In this document: positions 25,201 through 33,940 of the stretch, one piece after another
Position numbering within the stretch: the stretch's first letter is position 1
Layout: every line of letters starts with the position of its first letter
Origin: Paenibacillus tundrae
Lineage (GTDB): Bacteria; Bacillota; Bacilli; Paenibacillales; Paenibacillaceae
DNA length: 64,000 nucleotides
NCBI RefSeq assembly: GCF_030812775.1
Contig: NZ_JAUSTI010000005.1
Span: 186,001-250,000 of the forward strand
Direction of reading: 5' to 3'
The notes under the pieces: model-generated
Told to the model about the DNA's origin: nothing
The model's database searches: none
The model's input: only the letters and a program-made list of their open reading frames with translations
Made by a program: the position numbers and the translations under genes

Positions 25201-25247
25201 CTTTTAACATACATACAAGACATTTGCCGGTTGAAAGGAAAGACGGA

Positions 25248-27710
25248 GTGGAGCACATACATGGAACGTACAACTCGGAACTTGTTATTTTATCTTACGT
25301 TATTGCAGCAGTAGCTTCGTACGCAGCGCTTGATCTTGCAGGGCGGGTAAGCTTAGCCAAGGGGATGCCAAGAAACGTATGGCTCACCTGTGGCGCGATG
25401 TCGATGGGACTAGGGATTTGGTCAATGCATTTTGTAGGCATGTTGGCCTTCACCCTCCCGATGCACGTTTCCTATTCAATGGGTGGAGTAACACTTTCAG
25501 TTCTGCTTGCCATCGTTGCATCTGGTGTAGCTTTGCATATCGCTGGCCGGGAGTCAGTGTCGATGAGGCAGCTCATTGTTGCCGGCTTGCTCATGACCGT
25601 TGGGATCAGCAGTATGCACTATGTGGGGATGTCGGCGATGTCCGCTTCAATTATGTATCAGCTGTCTAAGGTGATCTTATCGATATTGATCGCGGCAGCG
25701 GCTTCCTTTGCTGCACTGTGGCTTATGTTTTTTTTCAGGCATCAACATTCACGTTCGACCTGGGTGTACAAGCTGGGCAGTGGACTCATTATGGCGATTG
25801 GCATAACAGGAATGCATTATACGGGGATGTCTGCCGCGCAATTTCAGAATGGGCATGTCATGGTAAAACACTCAGGCATGCAGATGAACCCCGACATGCT
25901 CGCTTATTTAATTGCAGCGGGCACGTTTGTTACGTTGGGCTTTACGTTATTCGGTATTTTCTTCAATCAACGTCTCTCTCAAAAAGACCAGCGTATCCAT
26001 GAGAATGAACAATGGTACCAAGCGCTGTATCACAACCATTCCGATGCTATTATATCTGTAGATCGAGAAGGCTACGTCAAAGGCATTAATGCTGCTGTTA
26101 CTCGTATAACAGGGTATGAAGAGCAAGATGTGATCCATCGGCGTATTGATGATACTCTCGAACATGTTGAAATCTATTGGCAAAACGATATGCAGGATGT
26201 GGCCTGGGGAGAAGGTTGTCTAGATCAGCATAACTACAACGCAACGATGAGGGTCTTGGATGGGCGATTGCGAGATTTGCATATTAGCGTTGTGCCTGTG
26301 TTGATCAAGGGGAATCATATGGGTAGTCATATTTTAATCAAGGATGTTACAGAGGAGAAGCAGGCACAAGAGAACATTCTTCATCAAGCTCTGCATGATT
26401 CACTTACAGGGTTGCCCAACCGGCGAAAGCTGGATGATGTACTGGCCGCAACCATTGCCTCCTCCGAGTTAACAGGTCAACAATTTGCAGTAATGGTGAT
26501 GGATATTGATCGTTTCAAAATGATTAATGATTCGCTGGGTCACTCCATCGGAGATATCTTCTTGCAAGAGGTTAGTGATCGGATCATGGATGCGATGCAA
26601 GCCTGGGATCCCAAAGCCGAGGATAATGTTATGTTAGCTCGTATGGGCGGCGATGAATTCACATTAGTTGTTGCTAATGATCCGAGGAATGAGATTGGCG
26701 TGGCTGAGCTTGCAGAGCGAATCGTCAGTGCGATTCAATTACCATACCGTCTAAAAGAGAATGACTTCTATGTTACCGCAAGTATCGGTATTGCGATGTA
26801 TCCCAATCATGGTACGGAAGCGGATAGTTTATTGAAACATGCGGATACCGCAATGTATGAAGTGAAGAAAAACGGCAAGAACGGTTTTCAATTCTATACC
26901 ACCCAACTTGATTCAGAGTTGTATGAGCGAATTGAACTCGAAGGATATTTGCGTAAGGCGCTGGAACGCGATGAGATGGTATTGTATTATCAGCCCCAGA
27001 TTCGGACGGAGGACAGCCGGATGATTGGTGTGGAAGCACTCATTCGCTGGAACCACCCACACAAAGGAATTCTGCCACCGAATGTCTTCATTCCACTCGC
27101 TGAGGAGACAGGTATGATCTATGCGATTGGGAACTGGACGCTGCGGGAAGCCTGCAGACAGATGAAGCAATGGCATGAGGCTGGTGGGCCACTCATTCCA
27201 GTCTCGGTTAACTTATCCAGTCTACAATTCCATCAGTCCAACCTGCTAGAGCAGGTGCAACACGCGCTGCTTGAAACTGGGCTGGAAGCCAAATATTTAG
27301 AGCTGGAGATTACAGAGAGCATGATGATGGACGCTTCGGTATCAACGGAAATTCTTAACGAACTTACCTCACTCGGCGTGAAGATCAGCCTTGATGATTT
27401 TGGTACAGGCTACAGCTCGCTCAGCTACTTGAAGCATTATCCAATCCACAAACTGAAGATTGATCGCTCGTTTGTCACCGATATTACGGAGAATCGGAGT
27501 GATCAGGCGATTGTCGCAACGATTATCTCGATGGCTCAACATTTGAAGATGGAAGTTATTGCGGAAGGCATTGAGACCAAGGGACAATTAGATATTTTAA
27601 TGCAGAATGACTGCAAAGAGATCCAAGGGTATTACTTCAGTCGTCCCTTGCCAGCTCAAGAGGTCGAGCATCACTTTTTTGTTCCACTGCGGTTAGAAGA
27701 TCAATCTTAG
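25248..27710 (+). CDS. MHYT-PAS-GGDEF-EAL cyclic-di-GMP signalling protein
   Basis: An 820-residue membrane sensor. The first 240 residues form the seven-helix MHYT domain with its recurring Met-His-Tyr/Phe repeats (WSMHFVGM, SSMHYVGM, TGMHYTGM), proposed to bind a metal and sense a diatomic gas. A PAS domain (HSDAIISVDREGYVKGINAAVTRITGY), a GGDEF cyclase domain with intact ARMGGDEF, and an EAL phosphodiesterase domain with intact VEALIRW and DDFGTGYSSLSYLK follow. It could make or degrade c-di-GMP. The start is taken as GTG 25248 (MEHIHGTYNSELVILSY), the typical beginning of this family, with AAAGGA upstream; a TTG at 25224 is an alternative. Confidence 0.92.
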   Translation: MEHIHGTYNSELVILSYVIAAVASYAALDLAGRVSLAKGMPRNVWLTCGAMSMGLGIWSMHFVGMLAFTLPMHVSYSMGGVTLSVLLAIVASGVALHIAGRESVSMRQLIVAGLLMTVGISSMHYVGMSAMSASIMYQLSKVILSILIAAAASFAALWLMFFFRHQHSRSTWVYKLGSGLIMAIGITGMHYTGMSAAQFQNGHVMVKHSGMQMNPDMLAYLIAAGTFVTLGFTLFGIFFNQRLSQKDQRIHENEQWYQALYHNHSDAIISVDREGYVKGINAAVTRITGYEEQDVIHRRIDDTLEHVEIYWQNDMQDVAWGEGCLDQHNYNATMRVLDGRLRDLHISVVPVLIKGNHMGSHILIKDVTEEKQAQENILHQALHDSLTGLPNRRKLDDVLAATIASSELTGQQFAVMVMDIDRFKMINDSLGHSIGDIFLQEVSDRIMDAMQAWDPKAEDNVMLARMGGDEFTLVVANDPRNEIGVAELAERIVSAIQLPYRLKENDFYVTASIGIAMYPNHGTEADSLLKHADTAMYEVKKNGKNGFQFYTTQLDSELYERIELEGYLRKALERDEMVLYYQPQIRTEDSRMIGVEALIRWNHPHKGILPPNVFIPLAEETGMIYAIGNWTLREACRQMKQWHEAGGPLIPVSVNLSSLQFHQSNLLEQVQHALLETGLEAKYLELEITESMMMDASVSTEILNELTSLGVKISLDDFGTGYSSLSYLKHYPIHKLKIDRSFVTDITENRSDQAIVATIISMAQHLKMEVIAEGIETKGQLDILMQNDCKEIQGYYFSRPLPAQEVEHHFFVPLRLEDQS

Positions 27711-27776
27711 AATTTGTTCTGAAATTGTGGGGTTGAGGCTTCATTAGCTATATTTTTAATTTTATAACATCATGCC

Positions 27777-27822
27777 AAGCGGCAAGTCCCCCTTATTCTA
27801 CAGGGACTTGCCGCTTTATTTG
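27777..27822. terminator. Bidirectional terminator between the GGDEF-EAL gene and spoVR
   Basis: A perfect 14-bp stem pairs AAGCGGCAAGTCCC (27777-27790) with GGGACTTGCCGCTT (27803-27816), with TTTATTT after it on the plus strand. The two flanking genes converge here. Confidence 0.85.
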
Positions 27823-27903
27823 TGGATCATACATATTGGATGAAGTAAGGAAGTGAATAATTAAACCCATTCGGATTCATTAAGTCATCAAAGTGAGGAC
27901 AAC

Positions 27904-29340
27904 TCACAGAAACTTGCGATGGTGCTTCTTGCCATCATAGGTGAACCAGATTGGTTTATCCTCTACACGAGTTTCCAGATGCACTGTGCGACCCCATAGC
28001 TTGTAGAGATAAGGAAGGGTGCGCTCCATATATTTAAGATCCAGTTCGATGCCTTCATATTGATGTTTGAGGACAAGCTCGCCAGTTCGCAAATAGTCTG
28101 CGTCTTGAACAACGAGGTAAGGAGAGCCGCCGTTCACGCGTGAGAATACAAGCTGATCGCGTATGTTTTCCCAAGACTTGTCGGTAATTTTCCAGTCGGG
28201 GCCCTTTTTCTCAAATACGTATAGGTCAAGGTCTTCCGTTAATTGTTTGGTCATGTAATTGCGGATAAACGAGGTGTCTGAATCGAATTCACGAACCTCG
28301 AACATTTTGGCACGACCCATACCCGGTTTGCGTCCAAAACGCTCCCGCTCTTCCTTCGATGGATGATCCCATCGGTGTTCAATATCCTCGAATATTTTAA
28401 GTCCCAGGTAATATGGATTCAAGCTTTGTTTGGACGGCTGCACGACAGAGGAATTCAGCTTGGCGAATTCAATGGTGTCTTCACTACTGAGGTCCAATTC
28501 GCGTATAATGCGTTGATGCCAGTACGAAGCCCAGCCTTCGTTCATGATTTTGGTTTCCATCTGCGGCCAGAAATATAGCATTTCTTCGCGCATCATACTC
28601 ATGATATCCCGCTGCCAATCGGTTAACACTTCGGAAAACTCTTGAATAAACCACATCACATCTTTTTCAGGCTCAGGTGGAAAGTGATGGACTTTAATTC
28701 CATCTGCAGAAGTTGCCTCATCCTGTCTATCGTCCAGAGCCCATAAATCGTCATATCGCCCTTCGGGCCTAGGCGGTTTCTCTCCACGCTGTTCACGTAT
28801 CTTCATTTCCATGTAACGTTGTTTGTCCAATTGACGGGGCTTGATGAGCTGTGGGTCAACATGCTCCTGAATGGCAATGACAGCATCGATGAAGGCTTCC
28901 ACGGCCTCTGTACCGTATTCCATCTCATAGTTGCTAATCCGATCTGCTGTCGCTGCCATGCTCTCGACCATATTTCGGTTTGACTTAGAGAAGCGGGCAT
29001 TGTTTTTGAAAAAGTCACAGTGTGCAAGCACGTGTGCCACAATGAGTTTATTTTGAATAAGGGAGTTTCCGTCGAGCAAGAAGGCGTAACAAGGGTTAGA
29101 GTTGATCACAAGCTCGTATATTTTGCTGAGTCCAAAATCGTATTGCATCTTCATCTTATGAAAGGTTTTGCCAAAGCTCCAGTGGCTGAAACGAGTAGGC
29201 ATGCCATAGGCACCAAAGGTGTAGATGATGTCTGACGGGCAAATCTCGTAACGCATGGGGTAGTAATCTAGGCCGAATCCATCGGCAATCTCCATAATTT
29301 CGGCAATGGCATATTCAAGGTCGCGGATTTCATCGGTCAT
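27904..29340 (-). CDS. spoVR: Stage V sporulation protein SpoVR
   Basis: A 478-residue cytosolic protein of the SpoVR/YcgB family, needed for normal spore cortex formation in Bacillus. Family-specific stretches include [32 protein letters not shown], the His-containing [21 protein letters not shown], and [17 protein letters not shown], which could hold a metal site. Its biochemical activity is not established. Its start overlaps the stop of yhbH by 4 bp (ATGA), so the two are translationally coupled; the pair is functionally linked to prkA 9 kb away. Confidence 0.94.
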   Translation of the reverse strand: MTDEIRDLEYAIAEIMEIADGFGLDYYPMRYEICPSDIIYTFGAYGMPTRFSHWSFGKTFHKMKMQYDFGLSKIYELVINSNPCYAFLLDGNSLIQNKLIVAHVLAHCDFFKNNARFSKSNRNMVESMAATADRISNYEMEYGTEAVEAFIDAVIAIQEHVDPQLIKPRQLDKQRYMEMKIREQRGEKPPRPEGRYDDLWALDDRQDEATSADGIKVHHFPPEPEKDVMWFIQEFSEVLTDWQRDIMSMMREEMLYFWPQMETKIMNEGWASYWHQRIIRELDLSSEDTIEFAKLNSSVVQPSKQSLNPYYLGLKIFEDIEHRWDHPSKEERERFGRKPGMGRAKMFEVREFDSDTSFIRNYMTKQLTEDLDLYVFEKKGPDWKITDKSWENIRDQLVFSRVNGGSPYLVVQDADYLRTGELVLKHQYEGIELDLKYMERTLPYLYKLWGRTVHLETRVEDKPIWFTYDGKKHHRKFL

Positions 29341-30503
29341 CCTACACTGCCTCCTTCGCGTTTCTGAAAAAAGCTGCGTAAAGCTTTGTATACTTCGCCT
29401 TTTTCTTTGATCACATAATACATGAACTGATCCATCTTGATATGGCGATAAGCTGACATGAGTGTGCTGCTTCGATTGTATTGGTTCACTTCGCCATAAC
29501 CGAACATGTTGCTTCGTTTCATCAATTCACCGATCAGCTTCACACAGCGCTCGTTGTCAGAGGTCAGATTATCCCCGTCAGAGAAATGAAAAGGATAGAT
29601 GTTGTAGCTGGAAGGAGGGTAACGTGAATCAATAATATCCAGTGCTTTCATATATACGGAGGAACAGATGGTGCCCCCGCTCTCGCCGCGGGTGAAGAAT
29701 TCCTCTTCGGTGACCTCTTTCGCTTCGGTATGATGGGCGAGGAACACAATCTCAACCTTCTCATATTGACGACGCAGAAAACGAGTCATCCAGAAGAAGA
29801 AGCTGCGTGCGCAGTATTTTTCGAAGGAACCCATCGATCCAGAAGTATCCATCATCGCAATAATGACAGCGTTGGATTGTGGAATGATCTTATCTTCCCA
29901 CGTCTTATACCGTAGATCGTCAGGACTGATGTGATGAATGCCGGGATTGCCCGTGGTTGCATTTCGCCGTAAGTTCTCCAGAATGGTTCGTTTCTTATCA
30001 ATGTTAGACTGCATTCCTTTTTTGCGAATATCGTTGAAGACGACCGTATGTGTCTCGATGAGATCTTTGTCCTTCTGTTTCAGATCTGGAAGCTCCAGTT
30101 CTGCGAATAACATATCTTCCAATTCCTCTATACTAACTTCCGCTTCCACGATGTCATGACCGGGCTGATCGCCGGCTTTTTCGCCTTTTCCTGGCTTCTG
30201 TGACGCAGGATCACGACCGATGACGTCACCGACCTGACTGTCACCATCACCTTGCCCCACATGTTTTTGCTTCTGGTAGTTATACACAAAACGGTACTCA
30301 TCCAGACTGCGGATTGGTACCTTGATGATTTGTTTTCCATCAGACATGATGATGTTTTCCTCCGTGATTAGATCCGGAAGATTTTGCTTAATGACATCTT
30401 TAACCTTTTGCTGATGGCGCTGTTGGTCCTGGTACCCTTTGCGGTGAAGCGACCAATCTTCCCGAGATACGACGAACGAGTAAGGCTGGTGTGAATTTGA
30501 CAT
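29337..30503 (-). CDS. yhbH: Sporulation protein YhbH (DUF444, von Willebrand A-like)
   Basis: A 388-residue protein of the DUF444 family (YeaH in E. coli). An N-terminal basic region ([32 protein letters not shown]) and a hydrophilic Gly/Asp/Lys-rich middle precede a von Willebrand A-like domain with the metal-site motif [13 protein letters not shown]. It works with PrkA and SpoVR in sporulation or starvation signalling. ATG 30503 follows GGGGGGTG; the frame is open to 30518. It is the first gene of the yhbH-spoVR unit. Confidence 0.93.
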   Translation of the reverse strand: MSNSHQPYSFVVSREDWSLHRKGYQDQQRHQQKVKDVIKQNLPDLITEENIIMSDGKQIIKVPIRSLDEYRFVYNYQKQKHVGQGDGDSQVGDVIGRDPASQKPGKGEKAGDQPGHDIVEAEVSIEELEDMLFAELELPDLKQKDKDLIETHTVVFNDIRKKGMQSNIDKKRTILENLRRNATTGNPGIHHISPDDLRYKTWEDKIIPQSNAVIIAMMDTSGSMGSFEKYCARSFFFWMTRFLRRQYEKVEIVFLAHHTEAKEVTEEEFFTRGESGGTICSSVYMKALDIIDSRYPPSSYNIYPFHFSDGDNLTSDNERCVKLIGELMKRSNMFGYGEVNQYNRSSTLMSAYRHIKMDQFMYYVIKEKGEVYKALRSFFQKREGGSVG

Positions 30504-30898
30504 GTAGGCACCCCCCATTGATTACGCGGCACAGTTTGGCCTGTCGGTAATTAAGTATATTCACGGGCGGGGACGATATGTGATGAGAGAGCATATAAAA
30601 TGATACATTTATGAAGCGAGTAGCATTGAATTGTTCGGAATAGTCACACCCTGTGGGACGTCAAGGGCTATTTCAGACTATTTTGATTGGAATACATGTT
30701 GTAGCATAATTTCATTACGAATATTTACAAAAAGCGGGAACAAGTATGATAAACTTTCTTTAGTATAGAAAGGTGCGAGTTCAAAAAGTATGTTGTTACA
30801 GGGCATGTTTTGTAAGCCATCACGGACATTTGGAACAACCTCGAAATGGAATTGATCCAGCATCCGATATGAGGATGTATGCAAAGGAAGGGTTTTAT
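30504..30898. other. Divergent intergenic region between yhbH and the MFS gene
   Basis: The left part is the yhbH upstream region, without a promoter I can name. The right part has TATGAT (about 30745-30750), a short dyad CTTTCTTTAGTATAGAAAG just after it, and a degenerate copy of the inverted-repeat element (30775-30842). No gene is visible. Confidence 0.4.
30775..30842. repeat. Degenerate short copy of the inverted-repeat element
   Basis: The segment begins GCGAGTTCAAAAAGTA and ends CGGACATTTGGAACAACCTC, aligning with the two ends of the 19071-19273 element (CGTGTTCAAAAAG and CGGACTTTTTGAACAACCTC). The middle is unrelated. It lies in the leader of the MFS gene. Confidence 0.5.
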
Positions 30899-32236
30899 TT
30901 GGAGAAACGGGCGGTTAAAGCTTGGATTATGTATGATTGGGCTAATTCGGCTTATGCAACAACAGTGCTAGCGGCTGTGCTTCCTGTCTTCTATGCTTCA
31001 GTAGCAGCAGCGACACTAGATGCGGATACGGCCGCGTCTTATTTGGCGTACACGCATTCCATTGGTATGTTATGCGTAGCTTTACTCACGCCTTTATTAG
31101 GCACACTCTCCGATTTATCGGGACGTAAAGGAGACTTCCTGCGAGTATTTGCCTTAATAGGCATAATGGCTACACTGGGATTCAGTATTGTAGGGGAAGG
31201 AGACTGGCTTCTGGCATCCGTACTGCTCATTATTTCTACGATAGGTTTTGCGGGCGGTAATACATTTTATGATGCAATGTTGCCTGATCTTGTACCCATT
31301 GAACGGCGAGAGATGATTTCTTCAAAGGGGTATGCATATGGTTATATCGGCGGAGGGTTGTTGTTAGCACTTAACTTGTTCATGATACAACAGCCAAGCT
31401 GGTTTGGCTTGGACAGTACATTAGCAGGTACTCGGCTTGCCTTTGTCTCTGTAGCGATCTGGTGGTTGCTGTTTTCTATCCCAATCTTCCGCTTCGCTCC
31501 ACGCCGCCCTGCGGCAAGAGATTTACCACAATCGTGGGGAGGATACGCCAGAGTAGGTGTACGCAGACTACGTCAAACCTTCAAACAGATGTTACGTTTT
31601 CCTCAATTAATACGGATGTTGGTTGCCTTTTGGTTTTTTAATGATGGAATTAATACCATTATCTTGATGGCGACCATTTATGGGACAAGCATCGGTATTG
31701 GGACTACGGATCTGATGCTTGCACTGTTAATTACCCAATTCGTTGGTTTCCCTTGTACATTATTACTGGGGGCTTGGGCACAGCGTTGGGGAGCTAAACC
31801 CATATTGCTCGTAAGCTTGTCGGTGTACATATGTATCGTTATTCTCGGTTATTTCATGACAGAGGCGCTTCATTTCTATATACTTGCCGGGCTTGTTGGT
31901 GTGGTACAGGGCGTCAGTCAGTCTACGGCGCGTTCCTTGTTCAGTAATCTGATGCCTTCTGGCAGGACAGGGGAGTATTTTGGTTTCGTCAACATAACAG
32001 GCAAATTTTCATCTATCTTTGGGCCGTTTGTGTTCGGACTGGTAGGTCAATTAACGGGTTCAAGTCGCTGGGGGATACTGTCTTTAATCTTCTTCTTTGT
32101 TGCAGGCATCGCCTTCTTGTTAACGGTCAAAGTACAACAAGGAATCTCGGATGCCAAGCTTGCAGATCAGGAGGATCAGAAGCAGTGGGGCGGACATGCG
32201 CCTAAGGTTGGATCAGATATAAATGTATCAGGATAA
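30899..32236 (+). CDS. MFS transporter of the UMF1 (Atg22-like) family
   Basis: A 445-residue polytopic membrane protein with about 12 helices. The opening KRAVKAWIMYDWANSAYATTVLAAVLPVFY is diagnostic for the UMF1/vacuole-effluxer group, and GTLSDLSGRKGDFLRVF is the cytosolic loop 2-3 motif. The transported substrate is not known; yeast Atg22 exports amino acids. TTG 30899 is preferred because AAGGAAGGG sits 6-7 bp upstream; ATG 30875 is possible. A long terminator follows, so it is not part of the lasso cluster. Confidence 0.88.
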   Translation: MEKRAVKAWIMYDWANSAYATTVLAAVLPVFYASVAAATLDADTAASYLAYTHSIGMLCVALLTPLLGTLSDLSGRKGDFLRVFALIGIMATLGFSIVGEGDWLLASVLLIISTIGFAGGNTFYDAMLPDLVPIERREMISSKGYAYGYIGGGLLLALNLFMIQQPSWFGLDSTLAGTRLAFVSVAIWWLLFSIPIFRFAPRRPAARDLPQSWGGYARVGVRRLRQTFKQMLRFPQLIRMLVAFWFFNDGINTIILMATIYGTSIGIGTTDLMLALLITQFVGFPCTLLLGAWAQRWGAKPILLVSLSVYICIVILGYFMTEALHFYILAGLVGVVQGVSQSTARSLFSNLMPSGRTGEYFGFVNITGKFSSIFGPFVFGLVGQLTGSSRWGILSLIFFFVAGIAFLLTVKVQQGISDAKLADQEDQKQWGGHAPKVGSDINVSG

Positions 32237-32343
32237 CTTCAAGTGTAACACTGGGGCAACAGCGATCAGAAGGTTATTCTGTCATCTCATGAATTCCGAC
32301 CTTGTCACTGAAACCCGTTGGATTCCATGTTATAACTCTACAG

Positions 32344-32388
32344 AACTTTAGGTCAGTTCATTCGTTGAACAGATCCTGAAGTTTTTTT
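32344..32388 (+). terminator. Intrinsic terminator between the MFS gene and the lasso cluster
   Basis: AACTTTAGGTCAGTTCA (32344-32360) pairs, with a small bulge, with TGAACAGATCCTGAAGTT, followed by TTTTTTT. Confidence 0.82.
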
Positions 32389-32501
32389 ATTTGTACACAA
32401 GTCATAAATGAGAAGAGGGTCGGAATAGGTATGGAGTGGTGATTCCACATCGGCAGAAACGAAGATTAACATGAAAATTATGAAAAAGTGAAAATAAAAG
32501 A

Positions 32502-32530
32502 TTGACATGATACATTTTGTATCATAGAGT
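32502..32530 (+). promoter_or_regulatory. Promoter of the lasso peptide cluster with an internal operator
   Basis: TTGACA (32502-32507), a 17-bp spacer and TAGAGT (32525-32530) form a sigma-A-type promoter about 140 bp before the first gene. The spacer is almost wholly occupied by a perfect palindrome, ATGATACA-TTT-TGTATCAT (32507-32525), so a dimeric repressor bound here would block RNA polymerase. A weaker related sequence (GAATAC, 5 bp, GTATCA) lies at about 32539-32555. No regulator gene is inside the cluster. Confidence 0.7.
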
Positions 32531-32671
32531 AAAACTATGAATACATAACGTATCAAAAACGTTGTCGAAAGTACATATATTGTCTAGGCATACGAAATCA
32601 CGTCTGATCCTCGAGCTTTTCTGAGTATACCAACCACATGCTTATTATATAAACAAAAGGAGAGGATGCCA

Positions 32672-33940
32672 TTGGTAGATATTCAAGGTAACGGACTTGT
32701 ATTTTTACTTTGTGTCCCTCGCAGTGGAAGTTCACTCTCCACCGTCATGTTACAAAATCACAGCCGCATATTTGCCACACAAGAGATGTGGTTCTTGATG
32801 AGTCTGGTCGACCTGGCCAAAGCAGAACCTCGCCCCTATGGTGGAAATGCCATCATTCGTCAGTTCTATAGTGCGATGGTGTCTGAGGATGTATTTGAAC
32901 AAGCATGTCGAAGGTTCGCCCTAGAAATCTATAATGGTTTTCTACAAGGCAGCGGGGCAGACTTCGTTGTAGATAAATCTCCGCGTTACTATTATATGCT
33001 GGAATGGCTTGATCGTCTCTTCCCACAGTCCAAGCGAATTCATCTCCAGCGCAATCCACTTTCCATTGCTGCATCATTCAAAAAAGTTAACCGTAATTCA
33101 GGCAATGGATTTGAACTCATTCAGAGTTTACAAAGTCCCGAATTGAATATGAGAGCAGTTGACCTGACCTTAGGTTTGCTCAGACTAAATGATTACTTTG
33201 AGGTAGAGCATCCTCAAGCTTATGAGATAAAGTATGAACAACTCGTCGCAAGCCCCAAGGACGAACTGGAGAAGTTATGTACCTTTCTCGGGATCGGCTA
33301 TGAAGAGGGCATGGAGCAATATGGACGGTTTGTGGATACAACGAAATCTAATATGTTCTACAGCATGGGTGTAGGCGATCCGTTCTTGGCATCACATCAG
33401 GAAGCACACAAAGATTCGATTAACAACTGGAAAAGTATACTTGATCGTCAAGAAGTTGAGCTATATTGCCGAACCATTGGAGCAGATTTGTTTCATCGAA
33501 TGGGGTACAGCCAGCAGTTAGAGGAAGCGGAGCAGTGGACGGGTGTACATTATGAAGCCTGTGCAGATCAAGAGGTTATGGAACGACTTACACGTCAATT
33601 CACAAAAGCAACCGGATGTGAGTGGCAGCCTCAATACCGAATAAAGCCTGAAGCCGTAGCAGTACATTCCGAACATGAAAGAACAGATGCCATAGATACA
33701 GAGAAAGCATCAGCACCCGATCCAACGCTAGCTGCATTAGCAACGATAAGGCAATTGGAAGCTGCACTACGAGCCGCGGATCATCGGTTAGAGCGAGGAT
33801 ATAACGAGCGCGAGCGATTAAAGGTGCAACTAGCCTCGACGCAAAGCAAGATACAGCGGATCAAATCCTTGATTCCATTTGGTCATCAGCTTAGTGCCTG
33901 GGCATCACAGCGCAAGATTCTACGGGGAGGAAAGTCATGA
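32672..33940 (+). CDS. PAPS-dependent sulfotransferase (tyrosylprotein-sulfotransferase-like), candidate lasso tailoring enzyme
   Basis: A 423-residue protein of the Sulfotransfer_3 type. The 5'-phosphosulfate loop is VPRSGSSLSTVML near the N-terminus, and the 3'-phosphate-binding stretch is LQRNPLSIAASFKK around residue 130. The layout resembles tyrosylprotein sulfotransferases. The last 80 residues form a predicted amphipathic coil (RQLEAALRAADHRLERGYNER and on), an unusual addition. It would move sulfate from PAPS to a hydroxyl, perhaps a Tyr of the lasso peptide. Its stop overlaps the cyclase start by 4 bp (ATGA), tying it to the cluster. TTG 32672 has AGGAGAGG at 32658-32665; ATG 32666 would be too close to that site. 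Confidence 0.85.
   Translation: MVDIQGNGLVFLLCVPRSGSSLSTVMLQNHSRIFATQEMWFLMSLVDLAKAEPRPYGGNAIIRQFYSAMVSEDVFEQACRRFALEIYNGFLQGSGADFVVDKSPRYYYMLEWLDRLFPQSKRIHLQRNPLSIAASFKKVNRNSGNGFELIQSLQSPELNMRAVDLTLGLLRLNDYFEVEHPQAYEIKYEQLVASPKDELEKLCTFLGIGYEEGMEQYGRFVDTTKSNMFYSMGVGDPFLASHQEAHKDSINNWKSILDRQEVELYCRTIGADLFHRMGYSQQLEEAEQWTGVHYEACADQEVMERLTRQFTKATGCEWQPQYRIKPEAVAVHSEHERTDAIDTEKASAPDPTLAALATIRQLEAALRAADHRLERGYNERERLKVQLASTQSKIQRIKSLIPFGHQLSAWASQRKILRGGKS

Noticed and set aside
30899..32236. MFS transporter as part of the lasso cluster
   Set aside because: It has its own terminator, the cluster has its own promoter after it, and UMF1 transporters are not known lasso genes; the cluster already encodes an ABC exporter.
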